15,107 nucleotides of DNA from an uncultured Acetatifactor sp. (GCA_910584435.1 CAJUAP010000079.1:1-15107), one strand, 5' to 3'; shown: positions 6,238-12,160, numbered from the stretch's first letter. Notes: a model not told the origin generated them from the letters alone. Translations and numbers: made by a program.

Positions 6238-8162
6238 TGCAGTCCGCCTCCTTCCATGTCTTCATGCATATTTTGGTTCATTTTCTGGATGAGCAGCTCC
6301 AAAGCATCCACATAGATATACAGCTTCAAGAGCATAGGCGTTGGCTCTTCGTCTTCTTCCATGCATTTGATGTAGCCATCCAGCGCGGTCTTGTCTTTCT
6401 GCATCAGGCGTTCCACATCACTGATGCTGTAGTGCTGTATCTCTGCTTCTTCCGGCCGCTCCGGTGCCGCGGCACCTTCAATCTCCCTAAAATCCGCATC
6501 TACCACTTCTGATTCTTCCCCATTCGCAAAAAGAATCTGTCTTTCCACTTCAGGGAAACGATCCAGGCATTCCACCAGCGCCCCTGTGAATCTGCCCCAG
6601 GTAATCTGCAGCAGCTCTGCTCCGGGCCTGTCCCTGAAAACGATTTTATCCGGGAAGCAGTACCACCCTTCCCCGTTTTCATATGTGCTGCCGTACATGG
6701 TTTTTAATTCCCTGGTTATGGCCGGCTTGTCCCTCTCTGCTATGATCTGCCGGGTACTGGGATAGACAGCCCTGTAGAAATCCAACAGCCTTCTGTCCTC
6801 TTCCGCTTTTGGGTCCGCTTTGCTTTTCTTGTACTCAGACGCTTCCGCTCTGCCGGGTGCTTCCCGTTCTTCCTCCTGGATTTCCTTCAGGCGCTTTGCT
6901 GCCTCATTCCAGGTGATTTCCTTTTTGCTGTTAATGGTAACGCCCCTTGAGCTCCCCTCGTAGCTAAAGCCCTGGCCTCCGCCGCCTGCATTCCTGTACC
7001 GGCCTTTAAGCTCTGCGGCATCTATGCGGCTGTCCGGCTGCTCTGATATCCAATGGCGTATCCAGTGATAGAATGCCTTGATATCCTTTTTAGTTGGCTC
7101 CGGCCTTGCAGCTTTTTGTGCCCCCTGCTGCCTGTTTTCCGCTTCATGCTGCTGTTTCGGCTGCTCTGACTGGGCCTGCTTTTTCTCATCCTTGTCGCGC
7201 TCTTTCGCAATGCTGCAGCGGGATACACATGTTTTGTGCTCGCATGTAATGCAGCAAGGATCCGGCTCCTTATCGCCTCCCCGTACTGGCGAAAGTTCTG
7301 GATGCAGGTGCTGGCATTCCTTACTGTAGAACCCGGCTTCGATATCAAGTCTCTTTTCCGCGTTCATCTGGGTACAGGGAAACGGGTTACCCAGTGGTGC
7401 GGTCATGCAGTAGCGTTCTTTCTGCCGTATGCTGCAGGGACGGGCGCAGCAGAAACAAGCGTATTTCCCATCGCCGCATCCTTCTGTGGAAATTAAGGAA
7501 TCTTCTGGGTATACTGTTTTGGGAAGTCCGAAGAAAGACTTCGGTTCCTCCTGCCTGGGTTCTAATGCATCCACATCACCTTTTGCTTGTGATTCCAAGT
7601 GTTCCTCCATCCGGACGCCCGGCTCCCAGTCTGGATGGGATTTCAAAAAATCTTTCCAGCACTTAGTGCACAGTTCCTTCCCCTCTTCCGTCCCTACCTT
7701 ATCACCTGCAATGCAGGAATGGGTTTCATCCGGACAGCTTCCGGCAGCCTCGCACTGCTTCGCCAGCGTTTCAATGCTCTTCGCCTGGGATGCAAGCCGG
7801 CGTATTTCCCTCACCGGAGTGTCTGGCGTTATCTTTTCCAGTTCTTCCTCCGGAAGCCCCAGCATCTCCTGCAGCCTGCTTGGCCCCATCCCTATGTATT
7901 TAGGGTCCATCTTCTCACCGCCGTCCACTGAAAATCTGGCGTTGATGGCCATGAACCGGCTTGCGCTGGACATGCTCAGGCCGTATTCTTTCTGTGCAAA
8001 TTCCCATATGCTGCGGTGCCCGTCAGCCAGATACAGCTCCCGTTCCTTCACCTGGCGCAGACAGTACCCTATCCGGAAGAAATCATTGGCTGCACTATTC
8101 AGGCAGGCGCCTATATCAGCTTTCAAAAATTCATAACTTGGATCCGCTTCCAATACCATCAT
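6234..8162 (-). CDS. Large Cys-rich phage/mobile-element protein with DNA-binding-like N-terminus
   Basis: 642 residues, the largest gene here. The N-terminal part (about 20-125) has NSAANDFFRIGYCLRQVKE, then WEFAQKEYGLSMSSASRFMAI and a RLQEMLGLPEEEL segment. This pattern recurs in mobile elements of Clostridia and looks like a HTH or ParB-like binding region. The middle (about 137-316) has about 18 cysteines in CxC, CC and CxxC groups, likely several metal sites. A Gln/Lys-rich linker follows, then a WIRHWISEQ...WNEAAKRL domain (about 360-430) and an acidic C-terminus. The ATG at 8162 is preferred because GGGAG lies upstream; ATG 8177 lacks a site. Its place just before the replication genes suggests a DNA-related role, unproven. 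Confidence 0.65.
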   Translation of the reverse strand: MMVLEADPSYEFLKADIGACLNSAANDFFRIGYCLRQVKERELYLADGHRSIWEFAQKEYGLSMSSASRFMAINARFSVDGGEKMDPKYIGMGPSRLQEMLGLPEEELEKITPDTPVREIRRLASQAKSIETLAKQCEAAGSCPDETHSCIAGDKVGTEEGKELCTKCWKDFLKSHPDWEPGVRMEEHLESQAKGDVDALEPRQEEPKSFFGLPKTVYPEDSLISTEGCGDGKYACFCCARPCSIRQKERYCMTAPLGNPFPCTQMNAEKRLDIEAGFYSKECQHLHPELSPVRGGDKEPDPCCITCEHKTCVSRCSIAKERDKDEKKQAQSEQPKQQHEAENRQQGAQKAARPEPTKKDIKAFYHWIRHWISEQPDSRIDAAELKGRYRNAGGGGQGFSYEGSSRGVTINSKKEITWNEAAKRLKEIQEEEREAPGRAEASEYKKSKADPKAEEDRRLLDFYRAVYPSTRQIIAERDKPAITRELKTMYGSTYENGEGWYCFPDKIVFRDRPGAELLQITWGRFTGALVECLDRFPEVERQILFANGEESEVVDADFREIEGAAAPERPEEAEIQHYSISDVERLMQKDKTALDGYIKCMEEDEEPTPMLLKLYIYVDALELLIQKMNQNMHEDMEGGGLQ

Positions 8163-8195
8163 CCAGACTCCCTTCATTTTCTGATATGCGCTGCA

Positions 8196-8639
8196 TTAAT
8201 CCTGTGATCTAAACCTGGCATACAGCTCATGGTCATACACTGCGTATTCAGGGTATCTGATCTGCACTGCCTGCCAGAAATATGGCGCATAGGCGCAGCA
8301 GAACAGTTCTTCCGCTGTGTACCGTCTGCACTCGTCCACCTGTTCCTCCGCATCATCATAGTCAGAGACACTCGGCGTACCGTTGCAGTAAAGGTTAAAC
8401 GCCATCCTGACCACTCTCAAGCTCCCGCTGGTCTGCCAGCCTTCATGCAGACACTCCGTTTTTACGCAGCCTGTCTTAAAATCATAGATACTGTAAATGT
8501 TCCTTCTTGTGCCATCACTGATACCAAGACAATATACAAGCGCCTTGTGGTATACGTCCTGATACCTGACCTCTTTCAATTTTTCATGGTAGAACTTTTC
8601 ATGTGCATCGCTGATAAAAATTATTTCTTTCTCTGACAT
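8196..8639 (-). CDS. DUF6075-like protein
   Basis: A 147-residue protein. It begins SEKEIIFISDAHEKFYHEKL, continues with YHKALVYCLGIS, YDFKTGCVKTECLHEGWQTSGS, VRMAFNLYCNG, and ends with ELFCCAYAPYFWQAVQIRYPEY. This run of motifs fits what I recall of the DUF6075 family, common in Lachnospiraceae prophages and conjugative elements, where the WQT and FNL(W/Y) segments are conserved. No catalytic role is known. The start follows AAGGGAG. The family assignment is from memory of the pattern and was not searched. Confidence 0.65.
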   Translation of the reverse strand: MSEKEIIFISDAHEKFYHEKLKEVRYQDVYHKALVYCLGISDGTRRNIYSIYDFKTGCVKTECLHEGWQTSGSLRVVRMAFNLYCNGTPSVSDYDDAEEQVDECRRYTAEELFCCAYAPYFWQAVQIRYPEYAVYDHELYARFRSQD

Positions 8640-8658
8640 TCTGTTTTCTCCCTTCCGA

Positions 8659-9000
8659 TCAGTTTGATAGTCCACCACTCTGGCCACACTGGATGAATAG
8701 CTTCCCCTGGTAGCTGAAATAGAAATGCGTAAAACCAGGTGCACTGCCTTCGGACTGCACTTTTCTCAACTCCACCCCCAGCAGCTCCGCCAGTATCTCA
8801 ATCCCGGCAAGCATTCTTACCGCATCTTCTGTAGGTGCTGTCTGGATCTGATTATTAAACTTGTCCAGGATCTTCCGCTTGTCCACGCAGGCGATTAAGG
8901 CTCCGGCCCAGTCCCTTGCTGCCATGGCGTCAAACTCGTCAAATCCATTTATGCCTTCTGAGTTTGTGTCGATTTTCTCAATATTTTGTAGATTTTCCAC
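8659..9000 (-). CDS. Hypothetical phage protein, start uncertain
   Basis: A 113-residue protein if it starts at the GTG at 9000, which has AAGGGATGG about 8 bases upstream. In-frame ATGs at 9036 and 9045 lack a clear site and lie over the opposite-strand promoter. The sequence is acidic at first (ENLQNIEKID...FDEFDAMAARDW), with a helical part (DAVRMLAGIEILAELLGVE) and a C-terminal aromatic segment (HFYFSYQGKLFIQCG). Its 3' end lies 19 bases from the DUF6075-like start. Function unknown. Confidence 0.6.
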   Translation of the reverse strand: MENLQNIEKIDTNSEGINGFDEFDAMAARDWAGALIACVDKRKILDKFNNQIQTAPTEDAVRMLAGIEILAELLGVELRKVQSEGSAPGFTHFYFSYQGKLFIQCGQSGGLSN

Positions 9001-9029
9001 TTGACCATCCCTTCTTGTGCCCTTATAAT
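9001..9029 (+). promoter_or_regulatory. Strong + strand promoter for a small RNA
   Basis: TTGACC (9001-9006), a 17-bp spacer and TATAAT (9024-9029) form a near-consensus sigma-A promoter facing right, against the leftward operon. The start would be near 9036. Confidence 0.65.
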
Positions 9030-9035
9030 AGGACA

Positions 9036-9113
9036 TAAGGCACATGCACGCAGGTGTGTCATCTATCGTCTGCAGGTTCCACGCTTCGGCTGGTTGTGGA
9101 ACCTGCTTTTTTT
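9036..9113 (+). ncRNA. Predicted ~77-nt antisense small RNA (oop-like layout)
   Basis: The promoter at 9001-9029 and an intrinsic terminator at 9072-9113 bracket a short transcript with no reading frame of note. The 5' part can form a weak hairpin (CACAT with GTGTG, about 9041-9058); the 3' part is the terminator. It is complementary to the leftward mRNA between the 55- and 113-residue genes. Lambda oop RNA is a comparable short antisense RNA upstream of replication genes, and the comparison is by layout only. Exact ends are inferred. Confidence 0.55.
9072..9113 (+). terminator. Intrinsic terminator of the small RNA
   Basis: A perfect 11-bp stem (GCAGGTTCCAC/GTGGAACCTGC), a 13-base loop and seven T residues on the + strand. 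The T tract is absent on the minus strand, so the terminator acts rightward only. Confidence 0.75.
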
Positions 9114-9162
9114 GCTGCCGATTGCTGACATCATCTTTTGCGGCTTGTCTATCTGCACCAGC

Positions 9163-9330
9163 TCATGCCGGTGCAGGATTCTCTTCCCTTTTCTTTTCTG
9201 TCCAGCTGATTACCTCAACGCCAAATTGATCCTCATATTGCCGTATCAATGCCTGTTTGATTTTCAAAGCACGCTCTGGCGTTATCTCCATGTCAGCTGG
9301 AACTGGTTTTGATAATACTGCATCTGCCAT
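9163..9330 (-). CDS. 55-residue phage protein
   Basis: A short gene preceded by AAAGGGGGAT seven bases before its ATG. The product starts MADAVLSKPVPADMEITPER, then ALKIKQALIRQYEDQFGVEV and ends in a charged tail (WTEKKREENPAPA). It is predicted helical in the middle. No function is recognised; the strong ribosome site is the main support. Confidence 0.62.
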   Translation of the reverse strand: MADAVLSKPVPADMEITPERALKIKQALIRQYEDQFGVEVISWTEKKREENPAPA

Positions 9331-9431
9331 ATTTATCCCCCTTTCTTATTCATGTTTATGAAATAGAGGTTGTACTTGTTGACTTGTGCATGTTTTTTCA
9401 TAGTACCGGGTAATTTTAGCACTGGATTATT
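9331..9431. other. Short gap with only a weak 22-codon frame
   Basis: On the minus strand an ATG at 9401 opens a 22-codon frame ending at 9333, but it has no ribosome site. The + strand has a weak TTGACT-like box. I see nothing I would call a gene. Confidence 0.3.
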
Positions 9432-9602
9432 TCATTTCCCTCCACATGTAAACTTCTGCCGCCTTTTTACCCACATTGCAGCCCCTACCTGCGTCTCTGC
9501 TACATTGACAGCCTTTCCAGATTCGTTGTCGTAGACTATATATCTGGTATATCCCTGTTCTTCATTTCTTCTTACTGTGTAATATTTTGTCTTATATATA
9601 AT
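9432..9602 (-). pseudogene. 56-codon frame without a standard start codon
   Basis: An open frame ends at 9432 and reads IIYKTKYYTVRRNEEQGYTRYIVYDNESGKAVNVAET in part (here split for length: IIYKTKYYTVRRNEEQ, then GYTRYIVYDNESGK, AVNVAETQVGAAMWVKRR). It looks like a compact beta-sheet protein, but its only possible early start is ATT at 9602. The in-frame codon before it leads back to the stop of the 75-residue gene. Another ATG at 9622 with a good AGGGGAGAG site opens a 16-codon frame one base out of phase. It is either a gene using a rare start or a copy broken by a small indel. Confidence 0.5.
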
Positions 9603-9611
9603 TTTCTCTTT

Positions 9612-9839
9612 TTACTTCCCATCTTGGCACTCTCCCCTCTGCGCTGCATATGCTTCATCCATTAATGATTTCAAATGCTCCATGTGATCGTGCGCCATGA
9701 GAAATACTGCATTAAGTGCAAAATCGAATGCCTCATAGCCGACATGACTGTTGTAGATTGCGGTATGTACTGCCATCAGCAGGCTCTTTAACGCTTCTGC
9801 TTCATACGCCAGGTCTTCAAGCTTAATTGCTAGTTCCAT
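9612..9839 (-). CDS. Small helical phage protein
   Basis: A 75-residue protein, almost entirely helical (LEDLAYEAEALKSLLMAVHTA, then YEAFDFALNAVFLMAHDHMEHL) with an amphipathic pattern typical of small phage-encoded dimeric or tetrameric proteins. It is the first gene leftward from a promoter at 9880-9908 that is shared with the divergent Arc-like gene. RBS GGAGGC lies close to the start. Function unknown. The context makes it the operon head controlled by the RHH repressor. Confidence 0.68.
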   Translation of the reverse strand: MELAIKLEDLAYEAEALKSLLMAVHTAIYNSHVGYEAFDFALNAVFLMAHDHMEHLKSLMDEAYAAQRGECQDGK

Positions 9840-9874
9840 AGATTTTTGCCTCCTTTATTGCATCTAATAGCTTA

Positions 9875-9903
9875 TTGCTACTATATCACTACTAGATTAA
9901 TAT
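9875..9903 (+). promoter_or_regulatory. Promoter of the Arc-like gene
   Basis: TTGCTA (9875-9880), 17 bp, TAATAT (9898-9903) faces right. It overlaps the leftward promoter almost completely, so polymerase could use only one at a time. Confidence 0.5.
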
Positions 9904-9934
9904 GTCAATATAATCTATTATTAAAGTGCTACTA
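9878..9934. promoter_or_regulatory. CTACTA direct repeats, likely Arc-like operator
   Basis: CTACTA occurs at 9878-9883, 9889-9894 and 9929-9934; the first two are 11 bp apart, one helical turn. They overlap both divergent promoters. The P22 Arc operator also contains CTACTAT, so binding by the neighbouring ribbon-helix-helix protein is plausible. Confidence 0.5.
9880..9908 (-). promoter_or_regulatory. Leftward promoter with consensus -35
   Basis: Read on the minus strand: TTGACA (9908-9903), 17 bp, TATAGT (9885-9880). It would start transcription near 9873 for the 75-residue gene and probably the whole leftward replication operon. Confidence 0.65.
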
Positions 9935-9958
9935 AAATGCATCTAGGAGGTATTTGTT

Positions 9959-10141
9959 ATGGCACTTAACCGCAAAGTTGCAACTCAAATGCGTTATGAT
10001 GAAGTTCTCTATGAGAAGACTAAACGCATTGCCGAAAACGAATTACGTACAATCAACGCTCAAATCGAGTACTTCATGAAGCGCGGCGTGGAAGCATATG
10101 AAAAAGAACATGGAGTTATTTCACTTCCCGAAGATGAGTAA
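9959..10141 (+). CDS. Arc-like ribbon-helix-helix repressor
   Basis: A 60-residue protein. It starts MALNRKVATQMRYDEVLYEKTKRIAENE and continues LRTINAQIEYFMKRGVEAYEK. A short strand (KVATQMRY), then helix A and helix B with the NAQIEYFMKRGVEAYE signature match the Arc/MetJ family, whose dimers insert a beta-ribbon into the DNA major groove. The site AGGAGG is 9 bases upstream. It is divergent from the 75-residue gene and sits beside CTACTA repeats, so it very likely represses the leftward promoter and itself. Its 3' end overlaps the leftward RHH-like gene by 26 bases. Confidence 0.8.
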   Translation: MALNRKVATQMRYDEVLYEKTKRIAENELRTINAQIEYFMKRGVEAYEKEHGVISLPEDE

Positions 10142-10292
10142 TATCGGCTTCCCATAATTTTTTCCCTTGATCCAAGAGGATAATAAGAAAAGCATTCTGT
10201 GCTATTCCCATCCTGTCGGCTTCCTGCTTGATATATTCATGTATACTTGCCGGAAGCCTTATTTGCGTTGAAATTATACTTTTGTCATCCAT
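10116..10292 (-). CDS. Second ribbon-helix-helix-type protein
   Basis: A 58-residue protein: MDDKSIISTQIRLPASIHEYIKQEAD, then RMGIAQNAFLIILLDQGKKLWE. A strand (ISTQIRLP) is followed by two helices with the IAQNAFLIILLDQG pattern typical of RHH regulators. GGAGAAAAG lies upstream of the ATG at 10292; an upstream ATG at 10325 would overlap the previous gene more. It converges on the rightward Arc-like gene, overlapping 26 bases. It may be a transcription regulator or an antitoxin, but no adjacent toxin is recognisable. Confidence 0.7.
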   Translation of the reverse strand: MDDKSIISTQIRLPASIHEYIKQEADRMGIAQNAFLIILLDQGKKLWEADITHLREVK

Positions 10293-10443
10293 TATTTCTT
10301 TTCTCCATGCTGTCTCTATGCGCAAGCTTCTTCAATGCCGACATCAATCCAGCTGGTTTCGTTTCACGCTTGAACTGCTCAATTGTCGCTTTATCCGCCG
10401 CGCCTGTTTTGATTGCGCAATCTATTCTTGGTGTCTTATTCAT
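10285..10443 (-). CDS. 52-residue phage protein
   Basis: It starts MNKTPRIDCAIKTGAADKA, then TIEQFKRETKPAGLMSALKKL. The ATG at 10443 follows AGAGGTGAG. Helical C-terminal half, basic. A 122-bp near-copy of this gene lies 993 bp away at 11313-11434, where the start codon has been lost. The stop overlaps the RHH-like gene start by 8 bases. Function unknown. Confidence 0.6.
   Translation of the reverse strand: MNKTPRIDCAIKTGAADKATIEQFKRETKPAGLMSALKKLAHRDSMEKRNNG
10320..10441. repeat. 122-bp duplication, copy 1
   Basis: 117 of 122 bases match 11313-11434 in the same orientation; the five mismatches all lie in the first 26 bases, and the remaining 96 or so are identical. It covers most of the 52-residue gene. 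The identity points to a recent duplication. Confidence 0.85.
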
Positions 10444-10450
10444 GTTCTGC

Positions 10451-10516
10451 TCACCTCTCTTCCATACTGCCGTCAAGGATTCTTGCCGCTTCTTCTACTG
10501 GTACTCTTTCACCCAT
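10451..10516 (-). pseudogene. Truncated HTH-type gene remnant
   Basis: A 21-codon frame, MGERVPVEEAARILDGSMEER, preceded by a TGGAG site. The VPVEEAARIL segment is how a family of small phage helix-turn-helix proteins begins (usually 55-70 residues). Here it stops directly before the ribosome site of the next gene. It looks like the N-terminal stub of a lost gene, though a real micro-protein cannot be ruled out. Confidence 0.4.
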
Positions 10517-10530
10517 AGTCTCCACGTCAC

Positions 10531-10803
10531 TTATATATAATTCTTCCCAAACTGCTTTTTTACATATGCTCTGCAGGTATCTCCTGTTTTCCGGCCCTTT
10601 GTCCTGCTGCCTGCTACACAATGGCCGCTGCATGTCGGATAATATCTGCTTCCGCTCCTGATGTAATGCTGAATAAAGTTTTCACAGTATTCACAATTCT
10701 TGGGCAGCTCCGCCCGGTTCCCACATATTTCTTGCAATTCGATTACTTGCGCCTTCAATTTTATGTTCTCCTGCTCCAGCTCTTGGACTTTTTCGGCTAC
10801 CAT
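10531..10803 (-). CDS. Coiled-coil plus zinc-site phage protein
   Basis: A 90-residue protein. Residues 1-27 (MVAEKVQELEQENIKLKAQ...) form a leucine-zipper-like coiled coil. Then come NCEYCENF (Cys37, Cys40), YYPTCSGHC (Cys58, His61, Cys62) and DTCRAY (Cys77), a spacing seen in small phage proteins with a predicted zinc site. The start 10803 follows GGAGGAAG; upstream in-frame starts would cross the operator. It is the first gene of a leftward unit controlled by two palindromic operators shared with the XRE repressor at 10904. Function unknown. Confidence 0.7.
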   Translation of the reverse strand: MVAEKVQELEQENIKLKAQVIELQEICGNRAELPKNCEYCENFIQHYIRSGSRYYPTCSGHCVAGSRTKGRKTGDTCRAYVKKQFGKNYI

Positions 10804-10821
10804 ATGGCACTTCCTCCTTTT

Positions 10822-10838
10822 ACGCCAATAATTGGCGT
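10822..10838. promoter_or_regulatory. Operator O1, perfect 17-bp palindrome
   Basis: ACGCCAATAATTGGCGT is a perfect palindrome about a central base. It lies just downstream of the leftward start point and 35 bp (centre to centre) from O2. Confidence 0.72.
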
Positions 10839-10851
10839 TTGTTTTATTCAT

Positions 10852-10880
10852 ATATTACGCCATAATTAGGCGTAAGTCAA
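10852..10880 (-). promoter_or_regulatory. Leftward promoter with operator in spacer
   Basis: On the minus strand: TTGACT (10880-10875), 17 bp, TAATAT (10857-10852). The O2 palindrome fills the spacer, so bound repressor would block polymerase. Confidence 0.65.
10857..10873. promoter_or_regulatory. Operator O2, near-palindrome
   Basis: ACGCCATAATTAGGCGT shares the ACGCC/GGCGT arms of O1. It is inside the spacer of the leftward promoter. Confidence 0.68.
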
Positions 10881-10903
10881 GAAAAATTTTAGGAGGAACT
10901 TTT

Positions 10904-11212
10904 ATGTTTAACGATAGATTACGCGCAACAAGGATTTCACGCGGCGCTACTCAACAAAAAACTGCTGATGCAATGGGAGTACCTCTCAGACATTATCAAA
11001 AATACGAAAGCGGCGAAATCGAACCTGACCTTACAGGATTAACCAACCTTTCAGATTTTTTTAATATTCCTGCAGATTTTCTTTTGGAGCGAGATGTTTA
11101 CTTGAACTCTCTCGGAGTATCCGTTGATGTATCCCTAGAATGTCCTCCAAGGCGTCCCAAACCTCAAAAGAACCGCCAATCTCCCCATATTCTATCTTCT
11201 GATAATGCCTAA
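10904..11212 (+). CDS. XRE-family repressor with antisense-derived tail
   Basis: A 102-residue protein. Residues 1-65 are a Cro/CI-type HTH: FNDRLRATRISRGATQQKTADAM, then GVPLRHYQKYESGEIEPDL and LSDFFNIPADFLLE. The remaining 37 residues are proline- and lysine-rich (CPPRRPKPQKNRQS) with no family resemblance and lie opposite the coding end of the leftward XRE gene. AGGAGGAAC precedes the ATG. Being divergent from 10803 and next to two palindromes, it very likely represses that leftward promoter and itself. Length and tail suggest the gene was spliced to a new 3' end. Confidence 0.78.
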   Translation: MFNDRLRATRISRGATQQKTADAMGVPLRHYQKYESGEIEPDLTGLTNLSDFFNIPADFLLERDVYLNSLGVSVDVSLECPPRRPKPQKNRQSPHILSSDNA

Positions 11213-11291
11213 GATTAAGGTTCAGTTCATCCGCCATCTGCTGCTGTGTCATGCCCGCCTTCTGACGGGCTTCTTTCAGGTTCTTACGCAT
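11061..11291 (-). CDS. Small XRE-family DNA-binding protein
   Basis: A 76-residue protein. The HTH covers about 1-55: MRKNLKEARQKAGMTQQQM, then ADELNLNLRHYQKIEYGEI. LRHYQK is shared with the rightward repressor at 10904, so the two are related HTH proteins. GAGGGGATGCA precedes the start. Its last 51 codons lie opposite the end of the rightward gene (152-base overlap). It may be a Cro-like partner or an unrelated recruit; the target is unknown. Confidence 0.7.
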   Translation of the reverse strand: MRKNLKEARQKAGMTQQQMADELNLNLRHYQKIEYGEIGGSFEVWDALEDILGIHQRILRESSSKHLAPKENLQEY

Positions 11292-11436
11292 TGCATCCCC
11301 TCTCATCCTGACGCGCAAGCCTCTTTAACGCCAGCATCAATCCAGCTGGTTTCGTTTCACGCTTGAACTGCTCAATTGTCGCTTTATCCGCCGCGCCTGT
11401 TTTGATTGCGCAATCTATTCTTGGTGTCTTATTCTT
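11284..11436 (-). pseudogene. Duplicated 52-residue gene copy lacking its start codon
   Basis: It reads KNKTPRIDCAIKTGAADKA, then TIEQFKRETKPAGLMLALKRLARQDERG, matching the gene at 10285-10443 almost exactly. The ATG has become AAG and there is an in-frame TAA just upstream, with no other start near. The end also overlaps the XRE gene start. It is a decayed duplicate. Confidence 0.7.
11313..11434. repeat. 122-bp duplication, copy 2
   Basis: The partner of 10320-10441, offset 993 bp. It abuts the first promoter-hairpin leader (11453 onward), so duplication may have brought the sequence into the cassette array. Confidence 0.85.
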
Positions 11437-11452
11437 GCTCTTTCCTTCCTTT

Positions 11453-11483
11453 TATACTATAGTTACAGGCCACTGCCATGGCC
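11453..11483 (+). promoter_or_regulatory. Leader repeat A: -10 box plus 5' hairpin
   Basis: TATACT (11453-11458) is followed at the same distance as in the other copies by a hairpin GGCCA-CTGCCA-TGGCC (11468-11483). The -35 is weak here. The arms differ from the other copies but still pair, and the loop CTGCCA is the same. It lies 28 bases before the ATG at 11512. Confidence 0.65.
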
Positions 11484-11511
11484 GAATACAAAAAGAAAGG
11501 AGATGCATCAT

Positions 11512-11730
11512 ATGTGGTATTACAAAAGCCCTGTCGGTCTCATGAAAATTTACAAGAATAGTGAAGGCAATTATTCCCTGCAGATTTCCGAAACGGTATA
11601 TGGTTCCTATGAATCACCTGTTGCCGCCGCAGATGACGTTTATGTTTTTGTCACTGGCTGTTATGAGTGGGATTCCTTAGATGGAACCATTGATCCACCT
11701 ACTGATATTTATGAATGGAATCACCAGTAG
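11512..11730 (+). CDS. Small beta-rich phage protein (WYYKSPVG family)
   Basis: A 72-residue protein: MWYYKSPVGLMKIYKNSEGN, then YSLQISETVYGSYESPVAAADD, VYVFVTGCYEWDSLDGT, and IDPPTDIYEW. I recall this YGSYxSPxAAADDVY plus W-D-x-LDG pattern in small proteins of many Firmicutes prophages; no function is known. The ATG at 11512 is used because AAGGAGA is 9 bases upstream; ATG 11503 is too close. It is expressed from leader A. Its 3' end overlaps the leftward 85-residue gene by 32 bases. Confidence 0.72.
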   Translation: MWYYKSPVGLMKIYKNSEGNYSLQISETVYGSYESPVAAADDVYVFVTGCYEWDSLDGTIDPPTDIYEWNHQ

Positions 11731-11956
11731 GCTTTGGAGCCTGTACCACTTTCCATTCTGTACAGACTTCAATCATCTGAAGCATCTCTTCCCAGAACTG
11801 CTCATGTTTTTGGATGATTTCTTTTTTTACATCATCAGGAATATTTGTAAAGCAGATTGAAGAATAAACATATGCTTCCGGGTTTTCGGATATTATTTCT
11901 CTCGAAAACTTTTGTGTCTCTTTTTTTAATACTGCCTTTTTTAACTCTGGTTTCAA
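11699..11956 (-). CDS. Helical phage protein with TTG start
   Basis: An 85-residue protein: MKPELKKAVLKKETQKFSRE, then IPDDVKKEIIQKHEQFWEEMLQ. It is predicted helical and basic with a central aromatic stretch. The TTG at 11956 is chosen because GGAGGCGAG precedes it; the longer frame reading to 12160 only passes antisense through leader B and lacks a site. It converges on the gene at 11512 and is divergent from leader B. Function unknown. Confidence 0.6.
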   Translation of the reverse strand: MKPELKKAVLKKETQKFSREIISENPEAYVYSSICFTNIPDDVKKEIIQKHEQFWEEMLQMIEVCTEWKVVQAPKPTGDSIHKYQ

Positions 11957-12031
11957 TTTCTCGCCTCCAATTAGATATTTAGTGAATATGAAGTTTCTAC
12001 TTCCTTTTCTGAAAATGTTCCCATTGCATAT

Positions 12032-12135
12032 CCACCTCCCTCCTGCTTCTCTGCCGATGGCTTTTTCTGGTAAATATTCTCTTGTCCTATACTCTCCCTT
12101 CGTATATACTGTATTTACAGGCTCCTGCCAGAGCC
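12032..12135 (+). promoter_or_regulatory. Leader repeat B: promoter plus 5' hairpin
   Basis: TTGTCC (12082-12087), 17 bp, TATACT (12105-12110), then hairpin GGCTC-CTGCCA-GAGCC (12120-12135). The start point would fall at the base of the hairpin. The similarity to copy D extends left, to about 11997, with small indels. AAAGGGG precedes the ATG at 12161. Confidence 0.72.
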
Positions 12136-12160
12136 GAGTACAAATGAAAGGGGAATTCAT

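Noticed and set aside
7429..8136. Long rightward reading frame (235 codons) opposite the 642-residue gene
   Set aside because: No ribosome site, Ser/Pro-rich antisense composition and a well-supported gene on the other strand.
9072..9106. tRNA-like fragment at the perfect stem
   Set aside because: No tRNA arms or T-loop; the stem plus T run is an intrinsic terminator.
11957..12160. N-terminal extension of the leftward 85-residue gene through leader B, with a similar frame through leader D
   Set aside because: The shared peptide comes from the repeated leader DNA and no ribosome site supports it; of three base changes between B and D checked in this frame, two are silent, too few to argue for coding.
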